From assembly GCA_000697055.1 (NCBI GenBank), contig JNDT01001152.1:1-31423 (forward strand): a stretch of DNA of 31,423 nucleotides, read 5' to 3'. Both the position numbers and the translations under genes were made by a program. The notes beneath the pieces were generated by a model. It did not search any database and was not told the origin of the DNA. It saw nothing but the letters and a program-made list of their open reading frames with translations. Origin of the DNA: Saksenaea vasiformis B4078. Lineage: Eukaryota; Mucoromycota; Mucoromycetes; Mucorales; Saksenaeaceae. The first letter of the stretch is position 1. Each line of letters begins with the position of its first letter. Positions 1 through 12,838 of the stretch are shown piece by piece.

Positions 1-282
1 AATAATGCATTCTGAATTTCGGGCCATTTTGGGTTACATGTCATGGTGATAAAGAGGTCAGGCTTTCCTAGCACACTGACAATATTCATAGCATCCTGGT
101 ATTGTTGGTGCATATATCGCGCTCCAGCAGTAAATGATGAAGGCAGTACAACCCTTCGGCCAGTTTGCATTGGATCTACATCTCTATTAGAGATAGCATC
201 TGCCGCTCCTGAATACAGATCAGCTCGCAGCTCATCTTGTTTTTATTTAGATGATATTTGTATCAATCGGGTAGGTATGATG
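1..282 (-). pseudogene. Helitron Rep/helicase fragment (Helitron-like N domain), decayed, runs off the left edge
   Basis: Read on the minus strand, positions 242 to 1 stay open and give a protein with the hallmarks of the Helitron helicase-like N-terminal domain: an ELRADLYSGAADA stretch, then GRRVVLPSSFTAGARYMHQQ, then YQDAMNIV, KPDLFITMTCNPKWPEI. These blocks are in the usual order and spacing for Helitron rolling-circle transposases. An in-frame TAA at 243-245 interrupts the reading frame; upstream codons (RLIQISS) still look faintly related up to about 282, and beyond that similarity fades. The catalytic two-tyrosine motif and the helicase domain would lie to the left, outside the window. 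The break suggests a dead copy, though an intron or sequencing error cannot be excluded. The identity rests on my recognition of the family motifs and I am fairly confident of it. Confidence 0.82.
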
Positions 283-1473
283 ATACACAGTCCTAAAATT
301 AGCTCGTCGTCTTTTAAAGTACGATGTAACAACTTATTGAATGCCATCAAAGGATTACGAGCTACTAAATCCCCATCAAAACGAAATCTGGAATTATTTA
401 TAGGCAGGGAATCTTAAACACCACCTGAAAGATTTTACAAGGACGTTGTTTGTAGCATCTGTTGGAAAAGGATCCACTAGTTAGCAAGCTTGTTCACGGC
501 GATCACCATGATCTGACTTCCTTTGTGAGAGTGATGAGGTCAGTGCGGTGCGTTCTCGTGTACAGAATTTGTGACGCCGCATTCAATTCCAGCAATGCTC
601 TTTCTCTGCACTGACCTCATTCTTGTGCTGTGTAAAGAATGTGCAGACACGTATCCCTTCGAAGAAGATTGATAAGGCAGCGAAATAATAATTGCTCTAT
701 AATTTATTGTATTACTTTTGTATCCGTATTAATGAAGAATGAGTGAATGTCGCTCCGCAAACTTTATCTGCGTTTAAGATTTATGCTTTAGATTTTGGGG
801 AACCATGCTAAATTAGGGAAAACAGCACCATTTTTGATCAGAGGCATCTGCCGTGATGAAATTCAAGGATGATTTCACAACTATGGCTTTTGGTACCATC
901 GACTGACTTATGTGCGTGATAGATGATGAAATATAACAAGGTTTTTACACCAAGAAGTCGGGCGACTTAAAAAAACATACTAAATATGGTGAAGAATTCA
1001 AAGAAAGGGAATCATTGATCACAAATGTTACTCCACAGGTTCCGACGCCGGTGCCCGGAGCACCGGATCATCGGAGGAAGAAATAAAATACCGGCAAGGT
1101 AATTTACATTTGTGTTAGTGAGATGAAGTCTTTTTTTCTAGGAATACCAATGCCCAATGTAATGCAGTGCTCCGAACCAAGCGTTAACAGCAAAGGAATG
1201 TGAGCCTATTTTTCCCACGGAGACAGCTTCAAAGTCACGCAGGAAAGGTTGAATCTCAGATCAACTTCTGCATTTGGTGCTTATTGCTGAAAATGGGATG
1301 ACAAGGAATTTTTTACTCAGCGTTCTATTCTGTAACAAAACGTACAAAGGTAAAAAAAAAAAAGGCAATAGGGGTTTAAATACCTGGTGTCTGTCACTGT
1401 TTGTCGTCTCTTCTTTTTATTTTTTACCTCTTGTTCCCGTCATCGTCGCGTCTGACTTTCATACCAGTTAACT
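283..1473. other. Intergenic DNA between Helitron remnant and aminopeptidase
   Basis: About 1.2 kb with no recognisable gene. The part up to about 480 may be further decayed transposon sequence, since it directly adjoins the Helitron fragment. The last 150 bases before the aminopeptidase start are T/C-rich (an interrupted run of TCTTCTTTTTATTTTTTACC type near 1410-1430), which fits a fungal leader or promoter. One small open frame (1274-1471) overlaps this pyrimidine-rich leader and looks non-coding. Confidence 0.6.
1048..1066. repeat. GC-rich inverted repeat, 7-bp arms
   Basis: CCGGTGC at 1048-1054 and GCACCGG at 1060-1066 are perfect inverted copies around a five-base loop. It is a short GC-rich hairpin in AT-rich surroundings, about 400 bases upstream of the aminopeptidase start. 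It could be a protein-binding palindrome; I know of no assigned function. Confidence 0.5.
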
Positions 1474-4400
1474 ATGTGCCAACCATCTGCTCAAACGCCC
1501 GAGAGGCAAGTCTTGCCTACCAACGTAAAACCTGTACATTATGATCTATCTTTGAAGCCAAACTTGGAAACTTTTGTGTTCTATGGTCGAGTCAAGGTGG
1601 AGTAAGTATCTACACGTTCGCCACGTTTTCATAGTACTAACATATTGTGGTTAGTCTGGAGGTCCATCAGGATTCCACCACCATTGTACTTAACACCCAT
1701 GACATTAAGATCCATTCCGCTGTTTTGTCTTCTGCCAGCCTGAAAACAGAGTCAAAGTAAGTGCGGGAACAGCTTTGAGCTTTTTATATATATTAAACTG
1801 GTCTTATCTAGGCAAGCTGCCACTGATATCACCTATGACGAAAAGAAAGACCTCGCGACCTTGACTTTTGCTGAAACCCTGCTCGCCAACACCAAGGCCG
1901 TTTTGGATATTTACTTTGAGGGTATTTTGAACGACCAGATGGCTGGTTTCTACCGATCTTCGTACAAGGATGCCCAAGGCAACACACAGTATGTGTGCAC
2001 CAACTGTATTGGGAACGTGTTTCATAACAACTTTTTATAGATATTTGGCTACTACCCAGTTCGAAGCCACAGATGCGCGACGTGCATTCCCATGCTGGGA
2101 TGAGGTAAGGATAGTGAAAGGCTGACGGGAAGATATGTTATGCGTACTTACGTCACATGCAAGCCTTCGCTGAAAGCAACGTTTGATGTTACCTTGGTGG
2201 TTCCCTCTGAGCTGACTGCACTGTCGAACATGGACGTTATCTCTGAAAAGCCGTACCTCGAGACTGGCAAAGGTACCGAAATCGGCAAGCACAGCGAAGC
2301 CCAGACCGGCAAAGATGTTGCCGATGGCAAGCCATTGAAGGAAGTTAAATATGCCACAACACCACGCATGAGCACCTATCTGTTAGCATTCGTTGTTGGT
2401 CCTTTCGAGTACATCGAGGCATTCACAACTGGAGAACATAATGGCCAACCTATCCGCGCTCGTGTTTATGCTTTGCCTGGATCTGTAGAACAAGGCCGAC
2501 ACGCATTGAATGTTAGCACAGCTGCTATTGAATACTTCGCAAAGGTATTCGGCGAGCCTTATCCACTGCCTAAGATCGACATGGTAGCTATTCCTGATTT
2601 TGAAGCTGGTATATTTAAATTATGCCCATGTAAATATCTAGACTCATTCTTTACTTTTGCATAGGTGCCATGGAGAACTGGGGTAAAGAATAGAAGGAGA
2701 AAAATATGGATTGAAATTCTAACCACGAACAATGTCTTTAGGTTTGGTTACTTACAGAACTGTCGCTGTAAGTAGATCATACAAGTGCCGAGAGGATGGA
2801 AACTTAACGCATGTTATAGCTATTGTTCGATGAGAAATCGTCGTCTATCGCATTCAAGAAGAGTACAGCTTACACTGTCTGCCACGAACTCGCCCATCAA
2901 TGGTTTGGTAACTTGGTAAGCGGAAAGACGATTGTGTTATCTTTGTCTCTGATGATATCTATCTCAGGTTACCATGGAATGGTGGGACCACCTGTGGTTG
3001 AACGAAGGTTTTGCTACCTGGGTGGGTTGGTTGGCTGTTGACCACATCTTCCCTGAGGTAAGGTGTACTACTGACTTAATTTACATGTCTCTTAAACTGT
3101 ATCATAGTGGGATGTGTGGACCTCATTTGTCAATGAAGATATGCCACGTGCATTGAGTCTGGATGCCCTTCGCTCCTCTCATCCTATTGAAGTCGCTGTG
3201 AACGACCCTGCAGAGATTCACCAGATTTTCGATGCCATTTCCTACTACAAAGGTGCTAGCGTCATCCGCATGCTGAGCTCTTGGCTTGGTGTTGACACTT
3301 TCTTGGCTGGTGTCAGACGCTATCTGCACAGACACAAGTTGGGTAATGCATCTACCAACGATCTGTGGGTGGCTCTTAGCGAAGAGGCTGGCGTTGATGT
3401 TTCCAAGTTCATGACCTTGTGGACCAAGCGTGTCGGCGTATGTAACGAGAATTGGAAGATGGATAAATATTAAGTCGGCTGTGTTTTATTAGTACCCTGT
3501 CCTGACAGTCAAGGAAGGCGGTGTAGGATCGATCAACGTGACACAATCACGATACCTTTCGACAGGCGATCTTCAAGAAGAAGAGGACACGTAGGTTATC
3601 TTTATGAAAGTCAATGGAGCCAAATACTGATTCTTTATTTTTATTTGCAGCACTGTTTGGTGGGTCCCTCTTGGTGTTCTGGTTCCTGGAAACGTTGAAT
3701 CTTACACACTTACTGAGAAACACCAAGGTTTCACTGTTCCCTCGGATGGACTGTTCAAACTCAACGCTGGTCAGACCGCGGTGTACCGTGTTAACTATCC
3801 TATCGAGGTAATCCGACGATTGGCTGACGAAGTAAAGAAGGGCAAGCAGGGTCTGTTGGCCAACACAGCTGACCGTGTCGGTTTGATTGCCGATGCCGGT
3901 AACCTGAGTGTCAGCGGAGAACAGAGCACAACTGCTTTCCTGGAGCTTGCTGAGGCGTTTATTAACGAGACAGAATACTTGTGAGTGCATTAGAGGAAGT
4001 ACTTGGTGTCATGTACTCTTTCTCATGCTTTTTTATTAGCTGCTGGTCGCAAATTAGCACCCACTTTAGCAACATTCTTGATGCTTTCTACGAACAGCCC
4101 CTGGAGATTCGCAATGGTCTGAAGGCTTTGCGTCGCCACCTCTTTGCTCCTATCGCCCATAAGCTTGGCTGGGAATTTGCTCCTACCGACGACTATCTAA
4201 CCAACATCTTGCGTGTCCTTGCCTTGAGCAATGCTGGTCGTTCCAATGATGCTGAGACAGTAACCGAAGCCAAGAAGCGTTTCTGGCAATTTGTGCAGGG
4301 CAATACGGATGCCATCCACCCCAACTTGCGAGGACCCATTTTCTGCATTGTTCTTGAATCGGCTGAGGATGAGGCTGAGGAGGCACGTGTCTGGGAAGAG

Positions 4401-4926
4401 ATTCTCAAGATCTATCGTGACGAGAGCCTGCCCACTGATCAACGTCTTATCGCCCTCAACTCTTTGGGAACTGCAAAGAGCGAAGCTTTGGTCAAGAGAT
4501 ATCTTGGAATGAGTCTGGACGAGAAGGAAGTGCGAGGACAAGACTCGATCTATGTGTTCCGATCGTATGTAACCATCATGGAAGAGAAAAATGAAATCTC
4601 ACTATTGATATTCTAGGCTTGCGGCTAATCCTAATGCCCGTGAACTTTTCTGGGAATTCTTCTCACAGAACTACGACACACTGCATGCCAAGTTCTCCAA
4701 GTCGCTGAGCCTGTTTGGTTCTGCCGTTCGCTCTGCTGTAGGTGGTTTTGCATCACTGGAAAAGATCCGCGAGGTCGAGAGCTTCTTTTCCGACAAGGAT
4801 ACCAAGGAATATGCTCGTCCTTTACAACAAGCTTTGGAAGGAGCCAAGGTCAGCGCTAAATGGGTCCAGAGAGATCATCAACTGATTGCTGACTGGGTCA
4901 ATGACAATGCTCACCGATTTGCTTAA
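1474..4926 (+). CDS. APE2: M1-family zinc aminopeptidase (Ape2/Aap1, puromycin-sensitive type), 14 exons
   Basis: Predicted exons: 1474-1601, 1655-1756, 1812-1988, 2041-2104, 2164-2608, 2665-2682, 2742-2767, 2820-2915, 2968-3057, 3108-3437, 3493-3590, 3651-3980, 4040-4564, 4617-4926. They sum to 2739 bases, 912 residues, the usual length for cytosolic M1 enzymes. The enzyme removes N-terminal amino acids from peptides. Visible signatures are FPCWDE (end of exon 4), the substrate-binding GAMENWG (about residues 306-312, split over three exons), the zinc site HELAH (342-346) and the second zinc Glu in WLNEGFA (365), exactly HExxH-18x-E. A likely transition-state Tyr is in [11 protein letters not shown] (about 428). 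The C-terminal half is the helical ERAP1-like domain, ending DNAHRF-A. There is no signal peptide, so it is probably cytosolic. Exon 6 is only 18 bases and exon 7 only 26. All joins keep frame. The start ATG is the first in frame with the [15 protein letters not shown] motif. Confidence 0.95.
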
Positions 4927-4957
4927 TTTCTTTAAAAAAATGACTGTGTACATATAA

Positions 4958-4963
4958 AATAAA
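4958..4963 (+). terminator. Polyadenylation signal AATAAA of the aminopeptidase gene
   Basis: A canonical AATAAA lies 32 bases after the aminopeptidase stop codon, followed by a GT-rich stretch (CTTCGTGTATCGTTG). The position fits a cleavage and polyadenylation signal. Confidence 0.65.
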
Positions 4964-7745
4964 TGCTTCGTGTATCGTTGCCTGGTATCATGTTATCAAT
5001 CGCCTGTATGCATAAGAGCAATAACAACATCAACATGTTCCTTGCTTAAGCGCATGCAAGAATAAGGTGGTCTAGACTAGTAAGAATAGAGAAGTAGGAC
5101 GCGTCTATCTTGGACGCGACAACCTCACTCTAAGTTGTCATGTTTTTCATTTCTCTTTCCCCTCCCTTCCAACTGTTTGTTCTAGTTGACACGCGTACAT
5201 ACCATCTCCTAGATTCTCCTGCAGAGAACTGCGTTCTGCCTTTGGCTATTATTCTTCGTTGAAGAAAAAAAAAAAAAAGAAAAAGGCACCGGTTGCTTCA
5301 AAAATCATACGTAAATAATAAATAAAGGGGGTAAGCCTATAGGTTGACGCATGACAAGTTTTTGTTGATCAGGAGCAATCTCTATTGCACTACCGGGCAT
5401 GGCTATCAGTATGGAGATGCGGCCCCAAAGTAATGTGACATTAAGCTTGTGGAAAACGTTTTTCTCCTGTGTGTCCCTGCATCCCTATTTATCAGAAAGC
5501 ACGAACTTTTCACCCTGCAACACAGACATCGCTTGCACGACCCCTTTTCTTCCCGTGGTTCGTTATCGCCTCTATCGATCCACAACTTTTTCCATGAAAG
5601 TTTTTATCTTTCGCTGCTTGTTTATTTCATCGCTTGTGTTAAGTTGACTCCTGGGATAACTTTGTCATATAATTCCTATTATTTTACGTCCGTGCACATA
5701 CAAAACCTTATCTTTTTTTTTCCATTCAGAGGTATGTTGCCTAGAACTTTTTTTTATTTCATTTTGTTGTTGTGCAACCTTATGCCTATTTTTTTTCCAA
5801 GGGATACGGTACTTTCTTCTTGCATCTCCTTTTCACAAGAAGAGAAGGGGTTTCCTCTTCTCTTTCTTATTCGAGGAAATCTGTAATTAGGGCTCTATTT
5901 ACAGTGATAATGGCATTCTTCTTCCTACTCTCACTATGCTTCGAAAAAGAGATTAAGGAGTCTGTATTTACTATTGCAAAAGTGTGTCCTATGTGCTAAG
6001 GAGAACCATTACAGATGAGTTGAATTTTTTTTTGTTAATCAGCATCAGTCCATCATCCACCAATTATCTATGGAGATATATGTATATATATAAAGAAAGA
6101 AACACATGGTCAGGGTGGAGCCGGTAGCGTTTACGTTCATTTCATACATGTTTGTACTATTATTTGCGAACACAGTGTTGTTTTTGATTCCTCCCTTCTT
6201 TCTTTCTTTCCTCCGAGTGAAGGGACGTGCAGCGCACAGGGAAAGGGGAAAAAAGGTTCAGGGATGGGGTCGTAGCTACGTATATCATTTTTTCATTTTC
6301 AATTTTAGTACTAGTTGCCATGCTTTCCGCTCGCTAGGACCATCGCTGCACACTTTTGTGTGGAGTAAAAAAAAGTCTGATCATGTATATAAAACACTTG
6401 CTCTACAAACATGCATATATCATGTGGAATTTTTTTTATTCTTTTCTATTTGCTTTCTCTGTTGCGCGCTCCTTAAAGCTCCTTGGCCAACTAGCGCAAG
6501 TCCCTTTGGTAAAACCTGGAGATCAAACAGATGTATTTTACCTGTCTATAAATATATACCTGGAACATGTAGCGCGTGTTCCCATTGCAAGAGGATGTGG
6601 AAGAACTGAAGATAATTGGTTCTATTTGTGTTTACCCGCGCACTGCTTTTTTTTTCTTTCCTAACCTGAGTACGCCACAGACTAACCTTTTTCCTTTTCT
6701 TTTCCCCTTATTCGATCTCCTAAATTTGTCATCGAGCATACAAATGATATGTGCAGTAATGAAACTTACTCTTCTCGGACGGCCGTTTCGTATAAATTAT
6801 GCATCAATCTAATCCTGCCAAAGAACCCTTTTTTCTTATAAGATAATAAATGATCTACAGGTATCGGAAGACCCCTAAATCTTCGAGCAATCAATCCTAT
6901 CGATTTCTACCGGGAGGATAGAACAAGAAGGAGCGTCGCTTTTTCTTATCGCATGCAATACTATCTACTCCGTAGCGCACGGTTCGCTAATCCATACTCA
7001 CGGTTAAGCAAAATGCTATAGCGTCTCCCTTTTTCTCCGCACACACGTTAGCATGGTAAAGTTTTTTTTTCTCCATATCGGGAGCCAGTGCTGCGGTACA
7101 TAAGATGCGCATCGAAGGACACAATAAAGATTGCTTTTTTAAGAAATTTATTTAAAGTAAGAACAATGTATACAGTAAACTGTGTGGTCTATAAAGGTAG
7201 TGCAGCCAAAGGAAAAAGTTGAAAATAACCATATGGTGTAGTAAATTACTTTTTTTGTTTTTTTGTTTTTTTCATCATCCAGCATTATTAGGATACGCAA
7301 CAAGGCAAATAATATTAAAGAGATGAAGCATAGTAAAAGGGAAAAAGAAGAAGAAGAAGAAGGAATCAACATCGGCGGGAACAGAGGGGCATAAGTAACA
7401 TAATAAAAGAATTATTGCAGCGGATATATACATAAATAGGAAAAAAAAGGAAAAAAGAATCACGTATCATGCAAGAAAAAAAAAGAAAAAAAGAGAAAGA
7501 GAGAGAGAGAAAAAAAAGAGAAGAGTACACATGTACGCATACACACTGAAAAGGGTCGGATTGTGAGGGAAGGAAAGTAGAAGAAAACAAATAAAAAAGG
7601 AGTTAACGGGTACATACTCCAGTGAAGGATATATGTACACGAAGAAGAAGAAGTGAATGCTGAATGAGAGAATGAAAGTACTTGAATCTGATTAGCCGCC
7701 TCGTCATTCCAGTGATTAGTTTTGTTTTGTTTTGTTTTTGGTATT
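4964..7745. other. 2.8-kb T-rich intergenic region without a recognisable gene
   Basis: The plus strand from about 5130 to 7080 is strongly T/C-rich with many T-runs of 7-10. Several frames stay open for 80-167 codons (for example 6106-6609), but they encode Phe/Ser/Cys-rich low-complexity sequence that I do not recognise and that merely reflects the T-runs. From about 7240 to 7690 the composition flips to A/G-rich, with a GA repeat near 7496-7516. An AATAAA near 7123 (plus) and a TTTATT at 7147-7152 (minus-strand AATAAA) could be transcript ends facing each other, which would give the zinc-finger gene a roughly 600-base 3' UTR. An untranslated or non-coding transcript is possible but not shown. 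Confidence 0.5.
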
Positions 7746-9541
<1,796 letters not shown>

Positions 9542-9817
9542 ATGATCATCGGCAAAGGTACAAAGGGTTGGTTGCAAATGGGAGCGTGGGACAAGAAAGA
9601 GAATTTGGTAGGCAACACCTTTTCCCTAAATTTACGATCGACCATCATCATGGATAAGGCACTCGAGATTTCCTTCTGTCATTCGATGTTTTTTGGGGAA
9701 CGGTATCAGATCCCGTCTGACTATGAAATGATCACCTTTTTTGGTACGGTACTTGAACGTAAAGGGAAAGATGATATGATTTACGCCAAACTGTTCTTAT
9801 TCGTTGTCTTGTTTTAG
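9542..9817 (+). CDS. Possible small ORF, 91 residues, unknown
   Basis: An ATG-initiated frame encodes a mixed-composition 91-residue peptide (MIIGKGTKGWLQMGAWDKK at the start, then a segment ERYQIPSDYEMITFFGTVLE) ending in a hydrophobic tail FLFVVLF. Unlike most open frames nearby it is not low-complexity. There are no obvious splice partners, no recognised domain and no clear promoter. It could be a small gene, one exon of a larger one, a fragment of a mobile element, or chance. I do not recognise it. Confidence 0.25.
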   Translation: MIIGKGTKGWLQMGAWDKKENLVGNTFSLNLRSTIIMDKALEISFCHSMFFGERYQIPSDYEMITFFGTVLERKGKDDMIYAKLFLFVVLF

Positions 9818-12800
9818 TGATAGTCTCTTTTACCAAGGCTCCGGTAATGATAAAATGACGTAGAAAAATTGAAATAAAATCAATTTGTTATCATCACAAA
9901 CAATGATAGTACCCGCGCATTCCGAGATAGGATTGCAAAGGTAAAATGGTTGCTTAATCTCATGTCTTTCTTTCTTTCTAATCATTTAGCCGATCTACGA
10001 TGAAAGTTCTGGGGACACGAGTTTAACAAAAGGCCACGTTGCCTTGAACATTAACCTTGTGTGAGCCATTCTATGACTCAACTCGCCCAGCAAGAAAAGG
10101 AGACTTCTGTTTTGCTGCCTAGACGTAAGACAAAATCATCGATTTAGGCAACAAAGACCAATCAGCCATGTCCCTATCGGAGGGCGGAGCAGGAGCCACT
10201 AACATAAGCCCAACCTAAGGAGAAATGGTGCAGATAAAATAAATACTGCTAATCGTCCTTGATCGGGCTCCCTCATTCCGTCCTTGCAGTGTAGGACTAA
10301 AATGCAGCGACTTCATAATGGATTCTGTACAACTTTAAATTCGATTACCTGTCTTTTTATCTTTCATAGACATGTTTACCCCGCATTTTTTTTCTCATGC
10401 GTCATGAAGTCACTTGGGAAAAAGAAGCTTCATAACGCGTCATGATGAAGAAGGGGAAATGAGAAAGAAGAAGAACAAAGCGGAGAAGAATCCCAATTGC
10501 AGGGATCCCATGATCAGCAGAACTTTTTTTTTGTTATAGTGAGTATATGAAAAAGAAAGAAAGAAACAGCGCGCGGTGTGTGCATTGTGCGCGCGGCAAT
10601 CAGCGAGCTTGGATTAGTAGCAACCTGGAAATTCTCCGATCGCCATGTGGGAAGCATTCAACTCAGAACAACAATCGGAGAAAGCAATGAATTGGACACA
10701 AAAGACGTAATGGGGTGCTGGGTTCGTGTCCATGGTGTCTGTGCAGGCTCATTCGTTTTTTTTCCCACCCCGCGCCTCTCTCTCTTGTTCTCGTTAACTC
10801 CCCCCCTGGAGATTTAGGTTTTTTATCAGTTTCATATGCGGTATCATTTATCTGAAACATTCATTAAAAACGTTTGGCAACGCGAAAAAAACATGGTTTC
10901 ATTTTCTTCCAAAAAGATGGAAGGTAGGACGAAGCGGCAGTAGAAAAAAGAAAAAGAGAGATAGTTCTCTAAACTCACCTGGTTTCTCCCTTTTGGGTAT
11001 TACCATAGTAAATGAATGGTACAAATGGCCCCTCACCTTCCCTCAATGCATGAACAAAGAAATGAAATAAAAAAGGGAAAAAGGTAAGTTCAGGCCCCGT
11101 CCATAGCCCAGGTATGTATTTATTTGTTTTGTCCCATCATGCCAAGGATCGACAGATAAAAGGTCCCATCATCTTGAAATACGGTGCTTTACTGAAAGGT
11201 ATCTCCAATGGATCACAACACAAAACCTAGAAAGAGAATTGTCCATATCTCACGCCACACTTAAAGGAAAAAAAAAACTTCGGCATTTCCTTTTCGTTGG
11301 CTACTGTTGCACAGCGTCAATGTGGCAACAGTTAATCGTTGCCATGTGTTGACATGTCTCGCTCGAATTCCTGGTAACTTTTTAGGTGCTAAGCCATAAA
11401 ATAGTGGTCCCCAAGGATCGGGACATTTTCTCCTAAAACCGAAGGTCGGTTAGGTGTCCGACGCATTCTATCCATCGGACCTTCTGGAATACAATGCCGC
11501 CCGTTTCATCTTTCGCTTGTCTCAAATCTTATTTCTCGATACCCTTAGTTACCATATGGCGATATCCCATTGTAATCAACCATCTTCGTCATATCACCCG
11601 TATCGACATCATCCCCCTCATCTGATTAATAGAATGTTTTCTTTCTAGTTCCTTAATTTGACATTCACTTTGCACTTGCCTTATTTTACCTTACGTCATA
11701 TAGGCAACTATTTCATTGTCCCTATTACGGAGATTTAACGCGCTTTGGGACTAAGTATCATGTTCAAGTCGAACAAGTGTTGCGCTGAGAAGTGACGAAC
11801 GTTTGGGCAATTGGAAGTAGTTGGTTTTGTATTAATCCTGCCGGCTAGATCGCACCACATCTGTGGTAGATGCGACCGAAGAGAGGAGGAAGACGGAAGC
11901 AATTGATTAATCCTTTTTTTTTTGTGACGACCATGAACCTCTCCTTATCTTGTGCCATCTGACAGAACACTGAGGAATCATCACTAATAGAATGAATTAA
12001 CTCAAGGCGAGGCGCCCGCGCCTCAATGGGAAGCTTTTCCTAATCTTGAAATATCTACTCTTACCAAGGTGCGAATTATTCCTTGTGTTAATGCAAAATG
12101 AATTAGCACTTTAAGCAAGTCTATTACATAAGAACACAGAATAATGTCTAGTTGACGCAAAAGTTTCTTCAAGACCCTGTAATTCCTGTTCGATTGTACT
12201 GATAAATGTGCAATTGCAGCACGCCCGTATGGATTTAAGCCATTCAAAGTCGTAGCGACTAGGCCGCCTGAAACTCTTTCCTATTGCGCAATAGCGTTGG
12301 ATGCTCGTGCCAGTATTCTAGTAACAGTCCGTGATGACACAGATCTAGCTAAATTTTGCAAGAGAAATATCCATTTACGTGATTATCGCTAGCATATTAC
12401 TAGGGCTACTGCGAGACTAGAGTTGACAAAAGCAAATGAAAGGAAAAACACAAGGAGACGGATCGAATCTCATAGATCCAAAGGTAATATCGCATGTCCG
12501 TGTCCTGTACATATTCCTTCCTTCCCTCGATCTGTGTTTTTTTTTCTTTCTACGATACTTTCCCATCTCTCAGTTGTGCTATGCCAAACATCGACACATT
12601 GTGCAATATATCATTAGCTGGGGTTGAAAAAGGTGTATTTAAGTATAGCACGTGTGGAAACAGGCGCATAAACAGAGGACATTATCCATGAGAGATTCAT
12701 TGAACGACGAGAACGTCTCACCCTACACTGATTTGTTCTCTTCAATTGAATGGTCTTTCAACGAAACAGGAAGACATACGTCTTTGCAAGTTTTATTTAA

Positions 12801-12838
12801 AAAAATTGGATAACAGTGTCTATAAACTGTGGGTATAT
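9818..12838. other. 3-kb gene-poor intergenic region
   Basis: No gene is recognisable. Open frames at 10578-10817, 11454-11648, 12423-12691 and the minus-strand 12023-12247 are short and anonymous. The motif GCGTCATGA occurs twice within 45 bases (about 10400 and 10436), which could be paired CRE-like half-sites. The minus-strand open frame at 12247-12023 (74 codons, beginning MNGLNPYGRAAIAHL) is of mixed composition and may be a remnant of a coding sequence. A TTTATT at 12792-12797 is the likely minus-strand AATAAA polyadenylation signal of the Old Yellow Enzyme gene, 42 bases past its stop. Confidence 0.45.
12009..12024. repeat. GC-rich near-perfect palindrome, 7-bp arms
   Basis: GAGGCGC (12009-12015) and GCGCCTC (12018-12024) are perfect inverted copies with a two-base spacer, in an AT-rich stretch. 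It is compact enough to be a dimeric protein-binding site. It also abuts the end of a 74-codon minus-strand open frame. No function is assigned. Confidence 0.45.

Noticed and set aside
43..417. Forward open frame of 124 codons at the left edge
   Set aside because: It is a shadow of the minus-strand Helitron fragment, whose motifs are clear in the opposite strand.
5399..6812. Several overlapping forward frames of 75-167 codons, some with hydrophobic, membrane-like stretches
   Set aside because: They are rich in Phe, Ser and Leu because of T-runs, overlap each other in different frames, have no recognised domain and no consistent start context.
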